Part shown: in pieces, positions 17,369 to 25,495 of the stretch | Position numbering within the stretch: position 1 is the stretch's first letter | Layout: each line of letters starts with the position of its first letter | Source of the DNA: Streptomyces sp. AC550_RSS872 | GTDB lineage: Bacteria > Actinomycetota > Actinomycetes > Streptomycetales > Streptomycetaceae | Direction: 5' to 3' | Assembly: GCF_019049285.1 (NCBI RefSeq) | Contig: NZ_JAGMUL010000120.1 | Span: forward strand, 46,983-110,982 | DNA length: 64,000 nt | Program-made: the position numbers and the translations under genes | The notes under the pieces: model-generated | The model's database searches: none | What the model saw: the letters and a program-made list of their open reading frames with translations, nothing else | Told to the model about the DNA's origin: nothing

Positions 17369-19669
17369 TCAGCTCTGCACGTCGGACTCCGGCCGCTGTG
17401 CCGGCACCTCGGGCCGCAGCCGTTTCAGCAGCCGCTGCCGCTCCTGCGCGAACGCCGGGTCGGCCTGGTAGTCGCCGTGACCCAGGATCGGGGCGGGCAG
17501 GGGGTGTGCGGGGGTGCGGCCGTAGGCCAGCGGATCCTTGAGGGCCTCGCGGTCCACCGTGGGGGTGCAGCTGCCGGGCAGACGGACCGGGCCGCCGATG
17601 GGGTCGGTGACGCGGTACAGGTTGCGCCAGCAGTCGACCTCGGCGTGCAGGGAGGCGAGGGCGGCCGGGCCGAAGTGGGCCGGGAACCAGCGGCCGTAGA
17701 GGCGCTCCAGGGGGGAGCCGTAGGTGAGGAGTGCGACCCGTTTGCGGTCGGCGGGGGTCAGCTGCCAGGCCGCCGCGGCGGCGAGCACGCTGCCCTGGGA
17801 GTGCCCGGAGATGACGAGCCGGCGGTCGTCCTCGGCGCGGGTCCAGGTCGCCATGCGCCAGGTCAGGTCGGGCACGGCCCGCTCGGCGTAGCAGGGCGGT
17901 GCGAAGGGGTGAGCGGCGCGTGGCCAGAAGGTGCCGACATCCCAGAGGATGCCGATGGTGCGCCGTGCGGAGGCGTCCTTGTAGGCGCGTCTGCCCCAGG
18001 TGACGAAGAGTATGAAGCCGAAGCCGATCAGCCAGGAGCCCAGTGCCTGCGCGGTCTCGGCGGCGCCGTGCACGAAGGCGTGCGTTCCGTCGGCGGCCTC
18101 GCTCGGGGTCTGGTCGGCCAGGGCGCCGACGAGGGCTCCGGCGCCCAGGAGCAGGGTCGCGGTGGAGGTGACGGCGACGAAGAGGGGGGCGCGGTCGGTG
18201 AGCGTCGCCATCGCGCGCGTGCTCGCGATACGGCGGGTGCGGGCCGTGTCCCGGGGCTCGCCGGCGTAGTCGCGTTCCACGGTGCCCAGCTCGGTGCGGC
18301 GCAGCAGCCAGGCCCGCCACGCCAGCCAGCCGCAGAGCGACAGCAGGACGACCAGCAGCGGGGGGATCACGGAGGCCTGCCAGGTCAGCAGGACCGGCGG
18401 GCCGGCGATGGACCCGCCGGTGCCGTCCAGCCAGTCGGCGACCCGCTGGGCGACTCCGCCGGACATCACTCCGCCGAGAGCGCAGGCCAGCATCACCACG
18501 GCCGGTCCGCCCAGGCCCCGCATGGCGGCACGCGGGTCGGGTCGGGTGCGGTGCAGGACGTGGGCGACGACTGCGAGGACGATGACGAGCAGGCCTTGGA
18601 AGAAGGCGATGGCCCCGAAGGTAGGGTCGCCGGGGAGGCGGCCGGTCGACTGCCAGCCAGGGCGGTCCCAACCGGCGTAGACCAGGGCGAGCGCCAGCAG
18701 GACGAGGGCGGCGAGCGGCAGGCGTCGTACGAGGTGCTCGTCGAGTTCCTGGTCGAGGCGGTTCTCGCTGCGGCCCCGGCGGCAGACCACCCATACGACG
18801 ACGCCGGCGCAGGCGACGAGTGCCGCGTCCAGGAGCCACCCGAGCGTGTCGAGGAGTGCGGGGCCACCGGGCCCGCGGTCGAAGCGCGCCGCCGCCGAGC
18901 CGACCGCCGCGGCCACCGTCAGCAGACCGGCGGCGGTGTGCGCGGCGCGCAGCCGGGCGACCAGGCGACGGCCGTACCAGAAGCCGGGGCGGCCGAGGGA
19001 GGTGCTGCCGGACTCCTCGTCGGGTTCGGCGTCGCGGGACATCGGCTGCTGGGACTCGTAGGCGCTCCAGGTGCGGCGGGACAGGTACCAGAGCAGGCCG
19101 GTGAGCGCGGCGGGCACCACGGCCGCGAGGGCGAGTCTGCGGCCGGGGTGGCTCCACCAGCCGCCGTTCGAGACCGTGGGCGACAGGAAGCCCAGCCAGC
19201 TGTTCCGCTCGGCGCACGCGCCTCTGCCCGCGCACTGCCAGGCCGCGAGGTCCAGGGCGACCTCGCAGGCGGCGGCGACGAGCAGCACTGTCAATGTCAG
19301 ACCCGCGAGCCGCACGAGCAGGCCGTACAGACGTACGGTCCGTGCGCGGTCGCGCGTGGTGGGGCGCATCCAGTGGGCGAGGTTGACGACCATGAACGGC
19401 AGTAACAGCAGCCACAGGGCGCGGGCGCTGTTGCCCGAGGTGAGGTTGCACCAGACGTAGGCCTCGGGCACCGGTCTGCCCCGGTAGTCGTCCGGTCGGT
19501 CCTCGGCGTCGACGTCGTCGGCACGCCGGAACACGGCGGCCGTGTCGTCGCCGGTGATCCGTACGGTCCGCGGATCGTCGAGCATCTCCTGTGGTGTGGT
19601 GCCGCCGACGCCGTGAACCAGGAGTTCCAGGGCAATTCCGGCGTTTTCGTGTCTCTGTGCACGTTCCAC
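17369..19669 (-). CDS. Multi-pass membrane protein with a C-terminal serine-hydrolase (lipase-like) domain; contains a TTA codon
   Basis: 766 residues. The N-terminus (ELLVHGVGGTTP, H19-G23) looks like the first strand and oxyanion turn of an alpha/beta hydrolase. About ten hydrophobic segments then follow. The nucleophile elbow SGHSQGS (S624) comes late, with D689 (RVTDP) and H731 (LGHGD) as likely triad partners. So the hydrolase fold seems to be interrupted by a large membrane insertion. Codon 89 is TTA (19403-19405), suggesting control by the bldA tRNA. The start is GTG 19669, with GGGGGAAG 8 bases upstream. It diverges from a DeoR gene and converges with the beta-helix ATPase gene. The substrate is unknown. 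Confidence 0.7.
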   Translation of the reverse strand: MERAQRHENAGIALELLVHGVGGTTPQEMLDDPRTVRITGDDTAAVFRRADDVDAEDRPDDYRGRPVPEAYVWCNLTSGNSARALWLLLLPFMVVNLAHWMRPTTRDRARTVRLYGLLVRLAGLTLTVLLVAAACEVALDLAAWQCAGRGACAERNSWLGFLSPTVSNGGWWSHPGRRLALAAVVPAALTGLLWYLSRRTWSAYESQQPMSRDAEPDEESGSTSLGRPGFWYGRRLVARLRAAHTAAGLLTVAAAVGSAAARFDRGPGGPALLDTLGWLLDAALVACAGVVVWVVCRRGRSENRLDQELDEHLVRRLPLAALVLLALALVYAGWDRPGWQSTGRLPGDPTFGAIAFFQGLLVIVLAVVAHVLHRTRPDPRAAMRGLGGPAVVMLACALGGVMSGGVAQRVADWLDGTGGSIAGPPVLLTWQASVIPPLLVVLLSLCGWLAWRAWLLRRTELGTVERDYAGEPRDTARTRRIASTRAMATLTDRAPLFVAVTSTATLLLGAGALVGALADQTPSEAADGTHAFVHGAAETAQALGSWLIGFGFILFVTWGRRAYKDASARRTIGILWDVGTFWPRAAHPFAPPCYAERAVPDLTWRMATWTRAEDDRRLVISGHSQGSVLAAAAAWQLTPADRKRVALLTYGSPLERLYGRWFPAHFGPAALASLHAEVDCWRNLYRVTDPIGGPVRLPGSCTPTVDREALKDPLAYGRTPAHPLPAPILGHGDYQADPAFAQERQRLLKRLRPEVPAQRPESDVQS

Positions 19670-19960
19670 TGTTCGCACTTCCCCCGTGACGAGCCGTTGG
19701 CTTCTGTCTGTGCGGGCACAAGGATCTCCGCGAAGAGGGTCCCGTACACCTCTCGTCACGGAATCTCCCCGATCCGCGTGAAGAACAGGGGAACGGGAGT
19801 TGTGGTCGTGACATGCCCGCGTCGGGACAGTCAGTGGCGCGACCGGTACCGACCCGTGCGAGTATGGGACCTCCCGCGCGCCGGGAGGGGTGAGAATGTC
19901 CTCATCAGAGCAGGTGCGCGGGTGTGGCGGACGGCTTGAGGCGAAAGGACCGGAGCGTAC

Positions 19961-20791
19961 GTGAGTGAGAATCAGAACCTCCTCGCGGAGCAGCGGCGCG
20001 CCCTGATCCTTGACGAGGTTCGGCGCCGGGGCGGGGTACGCGTCAACGAGCTGACCCGCAAGCTCGGCGTGTCGGACATGACGGTGCGGCGCGATCTCGA
20101 CGCGCTCGCCCGGCAGGGCGTGCTGGAGAAGGTGCACGGCGGCGCGGTCCCGGTGGTCGAGGCCAGCACGCACGAGCCGGGCTTCGAGGCCAAGTCGGGT
20201 CTGGAGCTGACGGCCAAGGAGGACATCGCGCGAGCGGCGGCCGAGCTGGTCGCGCCCGGCAGCGCGATCGCACTGTCGGGCGGTACGACGACGTACGCGC
20301 TGGCCCACCAACTGGTCGAGGTGCCCGACCTCACGGTGGTCACGAACTCGGTGCGGGTGGCCGACGTCTTCCACGCGGCGCAGCGCACGTCGGGCCCCCG
20401 GCAGGGCGCGGCCACGGTCGTGCTGACCGGCGGGGTGCGCACGCCGTCCGACTCGCTCGTGGGCCCGGTGGCCGACCAGGCGATCGCGGCGCTCCACTTC
20501 GACGTGCTGTTCCTCGGTGTGCACGGCATATCGGTGGAGGCCGGCCTGTCCACGCCGAACCTCGCGGAGGCCGAGACGAATCGGCGCCTTGTGCAGTCGG
20601 CGCGGCGGGTCGTGGTGGTCGCCGACCACACCAAGTGGGGTGTGGTGGGGCTGAGTTCGTTCGCTGCGCTGGAGCAGGTCGACACGCTGGTGACGGACGC
20701 CGGCCTCGACAGCGAGGCGCGCTCGGAGATCTCGGAGCAGCTGCGCCGGCTGGTGGTGGCGGGCGAGCCCGAGGAGGGTGCAGACATCTGA
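19961..20791 (+). CDS. DeoR/GlpR-family transcriptional regulator
   Basis: 276 residues. The N-terminal winged helix-turn-helix covers residues 10-65 (RRALILDEVRRRGGVRVNEL, GVSDMTVRRDLDAL). The C-terminal DeoR sensor domain follows, with LSGGTTTYALA, TVVTNSVRVADV, VLTGGVRT and VVVADHTKWG. These proteins repress sugar or nucleoside genes and release DNA on binding a phosphorylated sugar. GTG 19961 has GGAG five bases upstream. It shares a 291-base spacer with the divergent membrane hydrolase gene and lies 58 bases before the SRPBCC gene, either of which could be a target. No sugar genes adjoin it. Confidence 0.85.
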   Translation: MSENQNLLAEQRRALILDEVRRRGGVRVNELTRKLGVSDMTVRRDLDALARQGVLEKVHGGAVPVVEASTHEPGFEAKSGLELTAKEDIARAAAELVAPGSAIALSGGTTTYALAHQLVEVPDLTVVTNSVRVADVFHAAQRTSGPRQGAATVVLTGGVRTPSDSLVGPVADQAIAALHFDVLFLGVHGISVEAGLSTPNLAEAETNRRLVQSARRVVVVADHTKWGVVGLSSFAALEQVDTLVTDAGLDSEARSEISEQLRRLVVAGEPEEGADI

Positions 20792-20849
20792 CGGGGCGCC
20801 AGCTATGGTGACGCTGCCCGTAGCGGCGTCGGCATAGGGGGTTTCGTCC

Positions 20850-21329
20850 ATGGCTCACCTGCTGCGTGAGGTGCGGCTCGACTTCGTCGGGACCGCGCCC
20901 GTACGGCATGTCTTCGCGCGGGAGGTCACCGCTCCCCCGGAGACGGTCTATCGCGCGCTGGCCGAGGACGTGCCGGGCTGGACGCAGTGGTTCTCGGCGG
21001 TGACGCTGGCCCGTCCGCTGGACGACGGGGCCCGGCGCGAGATCCGGCTCAGGGGAGGTACGCGCTTCGAGGAGACGATCCTCGCGGCGAAGAGCCCCGA
21101 GGTGTACGCCTACCGCGTCGACGTCACCAACGCGCCGGGAGCGCGGGCCATGGTCGAGGAGTGGCGGCTCGCCCCGGCGGGGGCGGGCACGCGGGTGCAG
21201 TGGACGTTCGCGGTGGACGGTACGGCGCCCTTCCGGTTCGCCTTCGGTGTCGCCCGGCCCGGTCTGGGACGGGCGTTCCGGGACGCGGTGACGGCGCTGG
21301 ACCGGCGCCTGGCGGCCGCGGCGCGCTAG
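20850..21329 (+). CDS. SRPBCC (START/Bet v1-like) family protein
   Basis: 159 residues. The pattern is that of a single SRPBCC domain: VRHVFAREVTAPPETVYRAL, DVPGWTQWFSAVTLARPLD, GTRFEETILAAKSPEVYAYRV, GTRVQWTFAVDG and a C-terminal helix. These domains bind small hydrophobic ligands; some are cyclases or lipid carriers. There is no catalytic signature, so the role is unassigned. The stop codon (21327-21329) overlaps the stop of the convergent arginase gene (21326-21328) in a shared CTAG. Confidence 0.75.
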   Translation: MAHLLREVRLDFVGTAPVRHVFAREVTAPPETVYRALAEDVPGWTQWFSAVTLARPLDDGARREIRLRGGTRFEETILAAKSPEVYAYRVDVTNAPGARAMVEEWRLAPAGAGTRVQWTFAVDGTAPFRFAFGVARPGLGRAFRDAVTALDRRLAAAAR

Positions 21330-22207
21330 GACGGCCGTCCGGCGGACGTCGTCCGGAGACCGATGCCGTCGAGGATCCCTCTCAGGACGTGGTCGCTGTC
21401 GGCCGTATCGGTGGTGGGGGCGTGTTCCGTGATGCCCATGCCGGCGAAGGTGAAGCGTTGAGTGAGCGCGTGCAGGGCGGTGCGCAGCTGGTCGGGGTGC
21501 AGGCCCCCGGGTTCGGGGCAGGACAGGCCGGTGAAGTGCGCGGGGTCCAGCACGTCCAGGTCCAGGTGGACGTAGACGTGCGTGGCTCCCGTGGCCGCCA
21601 CCTCGGCGAGCAGTCGGTCCGGCTCCCGGAGGCTCTGAACGGACAGGGCTCGGATTCCTTCGGAGTCGATGAAGTCCCGCTCCGCGGGATCGAGGGCGCG
21701 GACGCCCGCGAGGACGATCCGGCGGGTGGAGAGGCGTTCCTCCGGCTCGGGCACCAGTGCTGCCGGTCCCTGGCCGAGCAGGGTGCGCAGCACCATTCCG
21801 TGGAAGCCCCCGGAGGGGGACGTGTCGGGGGTGTTGAGGTCGGCGTGGGCGTCTAACCAGACGACGGCCAGGCTGTCGCCGTGGCGGGCGACGGCGCGGG
21901 CGACGGGCGCGAGCTCGATGCCGCAGTCGCCGCCCACCGCGAGGAGGGTTGCGCCGTCGCCGGTCCGGCACAGCGCGGTCCTGGTTGCTGCCAGGGAGCG
22001 GGTCAGCGCATCGAGGTGACGTACGCCGTCGTGGTCCTGTCCGGGGCGGGGGTCGATGTCGACGACGGTGCGTGACGCCGTGGGGAGCAGCGCGCCGAGC
22101 CGGTGGGCGCCCTCGGCCAGCCGTCGGGGATGGCGGGCCGCGGACCCCTGCCACTGCGGGATCACGAGCACCGTGGGGGATCCGTTGTCGCGGTCGCGGC
22201 CGGGCAT
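21326..22207 (-). CDS. Arginase-family amidinohydrolase with a TTA codon in its metal motif
   Basis: 293 residues. WLDAHADLNTPDTSPSG (L118 to about 134) and HLDLDVLDP carry the conserved Asp/His metal ligands of ureohydrolases. NTP and the Ser of SPSG match the residues that hold the amino-acid end of arginine in true arginases. The usual GGDHS ligand motif reads GGDCGIE here, so one Mn ligand His is replaced by C95. L118 is encoded by TTA (21854-21856), a mark of bldA control. The gene starts 46 bases inside the end of the argJ-like gene, implying coupled translation. The likely reaction is hydrolysis of arginine or a related guanidino amino acid to urea; the natural substrate is not certain. 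Confidence 0.75.
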   Translation of the reverse strand: MPGRDRDNGSPTVLVIPQWQGSAARHPRRLAEGAHRLGALLPTASRTVVDIDPRPGQDHDGVRHLDALTRSLAATRTALCRTGDGATLLAVGGDCGIELAPVARAVARHGDSLAVVWLDAHADLNTPDTSPSGGFHGMVLRTLLGQGPAALVPEPEERLSTRRIVLAGVRALDPAERDFIDSEGIRALSVQSLREPDRLLAEVAATGATHVYVHLDLDVLDPAHFTGLSCPEPGGLHPDQLRTALHALTQRFTFAGMGITEHAPTTDTADSDHVLRGILDGIGLRTTSAGRPS

Positions 22208-23400
22208 GTCGTGTAGTCGGCGTTGACGCGGACGTAGCCGGCGGACAGGTCGCAGCCGTAGACCGTGGCTTCGGCCGCCCCGAGGCCGAGCGTGATGACG
22301 ATGTCGACCTCGTCCCGGCGCATGAGGGCGACGAGCCGGTCGAGGGTGTCGGCTTCGGCTTCCTCGGGATAGACCTCGATGTCGCCGAAGCTGACGGTGA
22401 CCTTGCCGGGCACGATGGTGGTGTCGTCGGTGTTCTTGCCGATGGCCATCAGCACCCGGCCCCAGTTGGGGTCGGCGCCGTGGACGGCGGTCTTGACCAG
22501 CGGGGAGTTCACCACGCTCTTGGCGATGCGTTTGGCCTGCGCGTGGTCGCCGGCCTCGCTGACCGTGACGCGCAGGAGCTTCGTGGCGCCTTCGCCGTCA
22601 CCGGCCAGTTGCCGGGTGAGGTCCAGGCACAGGTCGGCGAGAGCTTCGGAGAACCGAGCCGGATCGACCGGGCCCGCGGCGCCGTTGGCGATGACCGCCA
22701 CGGTGTCGGAGGTGGAGGTGTCGGTGTCGACGCTCAGGCAGTTGAAGGTGTGATGCACCGCTGTGCGCAGCGCGCTGTCCAGGTCGGCCGCGGGCATCTC
22801 CGCGTCCGTGAACACATAGGCCAGCATCGTGGCCATGTTGGGCTCCAGCATGCCGACACCCTTGGCCACGCCCACGACGCGGGCCTGTCCGACGGTCCGT
22901 ACAGCGGTCTTCGGGCGGGTGTCGGTGGTCATCATCGCGCGGGCCACGTCCAGCGGTGCGGCCTTGAACGCCGCGAGTCCGTGCTCGGCGGTCTTGTCGA
23001 AGTGGGCGCGGATGGTGTCCATCGGCAGGGGGCGTCCGATGACGCCGGTGGAGCCGATCAGGACCTCGCCGTGCGGGATGCTCAGAATCCCGGCGACCCG
23101 GCGGACGACCTCGGCGGCGTTCTCCTCGCCCTGACGGCCGGTGGCGACGTTCGCGTTGTTCGCCAGCGTCGTCACGGCACGCAGCTTCTGTTCCGCGGCG
23201 TGTACCCGGCTGAGGGCCACGGCCGGGCCCGCGAAGAGGCTCTGGGTGAACATCGCGGCACTGACGGCCGGCCGGTCCGACGCGACTACGGAGATGTCGT
23301 CGCCGTGCTCACGCAGTCCTCCGTGCCCCGTGTAGGCCCGGAAGCCGGTCGGCCACTCCAAGGATTCCGCATCCCGAGGCAGTGAATGATCATGCACCAT
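22162..23400 (-). CDS. ArgJ-type ornithine/glutamate N-acetyltransferase (OAT)
   Basis: 412 residues. It has the OAT family hallmarks AMFTQSLFAGPAV, STGVIGRPLPMD, MMTTDTRPK and KGVGMLEPNMATML. The self-cleavage site is A190/T191, giving the catalytic N-terminal Thr. The family moves an acetyl group between N-acetylornithine and glutamate. It is not in an argCJBD cluster, so it may be a specialised paralogue like the OAT2 proteins of antibiotic clusters, rather than the biosynthetic ArgJ. The start is ATG 23400; there is no ribosome binding site, but an AT-rich palindromic patch (GCATATGC) lies just upstream. The PLP enzyme gene precedes it by 121 bases and the arginase gene overlaps its 3' end. 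Confidence 0.8.
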   Translation of the reverse strand: MVHDHSLPRDAESLEWPTGFRAYTGHGGLREHGDDISVVASDRPAVSAAMFTQSLFAGPAVALSRVHAAEQKLRAVTTLANNANVATGRQGEENAAEVVRRVAGILSIPHGEVLIGSTGVIGRPLPMDTIRAHFDKTAEHGLAAFKAAPLDVARAMMTTDTRPKTAVRTVGQARVVGVAKGVGMLEPNMATMLAYVFTDAEMPAADLDSALRTAVHHTFNCLSVDTDTSTSDTVAVIANGAAGPVDPARFSEALADLCLDLTRQLAGDGEGATKLLRVTVSEAGDHAQAKRIAKSVVNSPLVKTAVHGADPNWGRVLMAIGKNTDDTTIVPGKVTVSFGDIEVYPEEAEADTLDRLVALMRRDEVDIVITLGLGAAEATVYGCDLSAGYVRVNADYTTCPAATATTDPPRCS

Positions 23401-23521
23401 GTCGCATATGCTTGCATGGTAGGCGTGGGCTGTCCACGTACTTTCAAACGCCTCCCGAAGAAACGCCGTTCGGACGGGCGACTGCCGATCCGCCGGCCAG
23501 GCCGGCCCCGGACGCCGCCGG

Positions 23522-24646
23522 TCACTCGGGCCAGACCCCCGTGGCCAGCAGATGCTCGATGGCCGTCGAGTACGGCGCGATGTCCAGGCCCTGCTCGGTC
23601 AGCCAGGTGTCCGAGTAGTACTTGTCGAGGTACCGGTCCCCCGGGTCGCACAGCAGCGTCACCACACTCCCCTGGCGCCCCTCGGCGACCATCTCGGCGA
23701 CGATCTTCAGCGCGCTCCACAGCCCGGTGCCGGTGGAGCCGCCCGCCTTGCGGCCGATGGCCTGCTCCAGAGCCCGTACGGCGGCGACGCTCGCCGCGTC
23801 CGGCACCTTCATCATCCGGTCGATGGCACCCGGCACGAAGCTCGGCTCCATCCGCGGCCGGCCGATGCCCTCGATGCGCGAACCGCAATCGCAGGTGACG
23901 TCCGGATCGCCGGTGGTCCAGCCCTCGAAGAAACACGAGTTCTCCGGATCGGCGACACAGATGCGGGTGTCGTACTGCATGTAGTGGACGTACCGGGCGA
24001 TGGTCGCGGAGGTGCCGCCCGTGCCGGCCGTGGCGACGATCCACGCGGGCTCGGGGAACCGCTCCAACTCCAGCTGACGGAAGACGGATTCGGCGATGTT
24101 GTTGTTGCCGCGCCAGTCCGTGGCCCGTTCGGCGTAGGTGAACTGGTCCATGTAGTGGCCGCCGGTCTCCACCGCGAGGCGGGCGGACTCCTCGTACATC
24201 TTCCGCGAGTCGTCCACGAAGTGGCACCGTCCGCCGTGGAACTCGATCAGACGGATCTTCTCGGCGCTCGTCGTGCGCGGCATGACCGCGATGAAAGGCA
24301 CGCCGATCAGCTTGGCGAAGTACGCCTCGGAGACGGCCGTGGAACCGCTGGACGCCTCGATCACCGGGCGGCCCGGCCGGATCCAGCCATTGCACAGGCC
24401 GTAGAGGAAGAGGGAGCGGGCGAGCCGGTGCTTGAGGCTGCCGGTCGGGTGGGTCGACTCGTCCTTCAGGTACAGGTCGATGCCCCACTGCTCCGGCAGC
24501 GGGAAGCGCAGCAGATGGGTGTCGGCCGAACGGTTGGCGTCCGCCTGGACCTTGCGTACGGCCTCTTTGAGCCAGGCGCGATAGGTGGCGTCGCTGTGGT
24601 CGACGTCGAGGGTCACGCCGGACGGGGTCTGCTGGACGGTGCTCAC
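23522..24646 (-). CDS. PLP-dependent cysteine synthase-fold enzyme (Cds1-like cysteine desulfhydrase)
   Basis: 374 residues of the beta-family PLP fold. The cofactor Lys is K72 in HPTGSLKHR; the substrate loop is EASSGSTAVSEAYFAKLIG; phosphate-binding sequences are TAGTGGTSATIARY and GGSTGTGLW. The long VQADANRSADTHLLRFPLPEQW lead and CDCGSRIEGIGRPR are typical of the actinobacterial group that contains mycobacterial Cds1, which degrades cysteine to sulfide, pyruvate and ammonia. The start is GTG 24646, with AGGAG seven bases upstream; ATG 24661 would add five residues. It is the first gene of an apparent series with the OAT and arginase genes. Confidence 0.75.
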   Translation of the reverse strand: MSTVQQTPSGVTLDVDHSDATYRAWLKEAVRKVQADANRSADTHLLRFPLPEQWGIDLYLKDESTHPTGSLKHRLARSLFLYGLCNGWIRPGRPVIEASSGSTAVSEAYFAKLIGVPFIAVMPRTTSAEKIRLIEFHGGRCHFVDDSRKMYEESARLAVETGGHYMDQFTYAERATDWRGNNNIAESVFRQLELERFPEPAWIVATAGTGGTSATIARYVHYMQYDTRICVADPENSCFFEGWTTGDPDVTCDCGSRIEGIGRPRMEPSFVPGAIDRMMKVPDAASVAAVRALEQAIGRKAGGSTGTGLWSALKIVAEMVAEGRQGSVVTLLCDPGDRYLDKYYSDTWLTEQGLDIAPYSTAIEHLLATGVWPE

Positions 24647-24700
24647 GGCGCTGCTCCTCATACTGTGCGGCGACGGCGACTCACGCGGCCGTCGCTTCGA

Positions 24701-24747
24701 GCATAAACACCTTTTCGCACGCTTCTCACCTGCATAAACACACCTTT
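24701..24747 (-). promoter_or_regulatory. Pair of GCATAAACAC direct repeats upstream of the Cds1-like gene
   Basis: GCATAAACAC occurs exactly at 24701-24710 and 24732-24741, each followed by a CCTTT-like run. The 31-base spacing is close to three helical turns, so proteins bound at both would lie on one face of the DNA. Read on the gene strand each is GTGTTTATGC. The TGCATA/TTATGC core recalls Streptomyces ArgR boxes, which would fit the OAT and arginase genes, but this is conjecture. Confidence 0.5.
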
Positions 24748-24761
24748 GAGAGCCTCAAAGG
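24743..24761. repeat. Hyphenated palindrome CCTTTGAG-N3-CTCAAAGG
   Basis: Perfect 8-base arms around AGC, overlapping the second direct repeat. It is more likely an operator than a terminator, since no gene ends here. Confidence 0.55.
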
Positions 24762-24991
24762 CACCACTGCACCACTGGGGCAACGGTCTCACCCGGTTGT
24801 CGGGGGCGCATTCGCGCGAGTGCTCCGAACGCCCCGCTCAGCGACCACGGGCGCACTGGTGCTCGCCGCGGGACGCGGGCAGACTGCACCGGACGGGACG
24901 CGATCCCGAACGGGGTGCACACTGGATCACGACCAGAGCCGGCACCCGTACCAGGACGAGCCGGCCACTGACGCGCACAAGGGGGCGGGGC

Positions 24992-25312
24992 ATGGCGGAG
25001 CCGGAGTTCAGGGCCACTGGCGTGCGGATCGGGAAGCGGCTGCGCTCGCTGACCCGGGCCGGGCAGGTGCGCATCAGCGACGGCAGGGTGCAGCTCCTCA
25101 CCAGCTACGGCAGTGAGATCGACAGCGCGCCGGTGCAGGCCGTCCGGGCGTCCAAGCCCTGGTTCTCGGACGACCGGGCGCTGGCGGACCTCAACGGCAA
25201 GCGCTACTCCCTCACCCTCGGCGATCACGACCCCGCTCCGGGAGAGCCGGGACCTCCCGCGGCACGCCGGTTCATAGAGGCCGTACGGAAGGCCGCGGGG
25301 CGTAAGGGCTGA
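24992..25312 (+). CDS. Hypothetical protein, 106 residues
   Basis: A small soluble protein beginning AEPEFRATGVRIGKRLRSLTRAG, with a predicted beta-rich core (VRISDGRVQLLTSYGSEIDSAPV, KPWFSDDRALADLNGKRYSLTLG) and a basic C-terminal helix. I recognise no family or catalytic motif. GGGGGCGGGG just before ATG 24992 serves as ribosome binding site. Codon bias is normal for the window and the sequence reads as a real protein. Confidence 0.6.
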   Translation: MAEPEFRATGVRIGKRLRSLTRAGQVRISDGRVQLLTSYGSEIDSAPVQAVRASKPWFSDDRALADLNGKRYSLTLGDHDPAPGEPGPPAARRFIEAVRKAAGRKG

Positions 25313-25495
25313 GTCACCGCGAGTTGCGGTACCGCACCCCCTGCGTCACGCTGGTCTCACGTCACTCTGGGTTTACCGGCGATAACGCTGCGAACCAGCC
25401 CGCCGGCCACGTCAGCAGGCGGCCGTTTTCCTCAAGCACCCTGCTGGATCCGTATCCGTGTTCTTCCGGACCTCTTCAGTCGGGGAGTCGCAGCC

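Larger units (their letters stand above)
24647..24991. other. 345-base spacer with repeat-rich control region
   Basis: It separates the divergent PLP-enzyme gene and a small hypothetical gene. The left part (24701-24761) is unusually AT-rich and carries two direct repeats and a 19-base palindrome, listed separately. The right half (about 24780-24970) is ordinary GC-rich sequence in which I see no gene. Confidence 0.6.

Noticed and set aside
21326..24646. A clavulanic-acid-type cluster suggested by OAT plus arginase-like genes
   Set aside because: No carboxyethylarginine synthase, beta-lactam synthetase or clavaminate synthase genes are present; the third gene is a Cds1-like enzyme.
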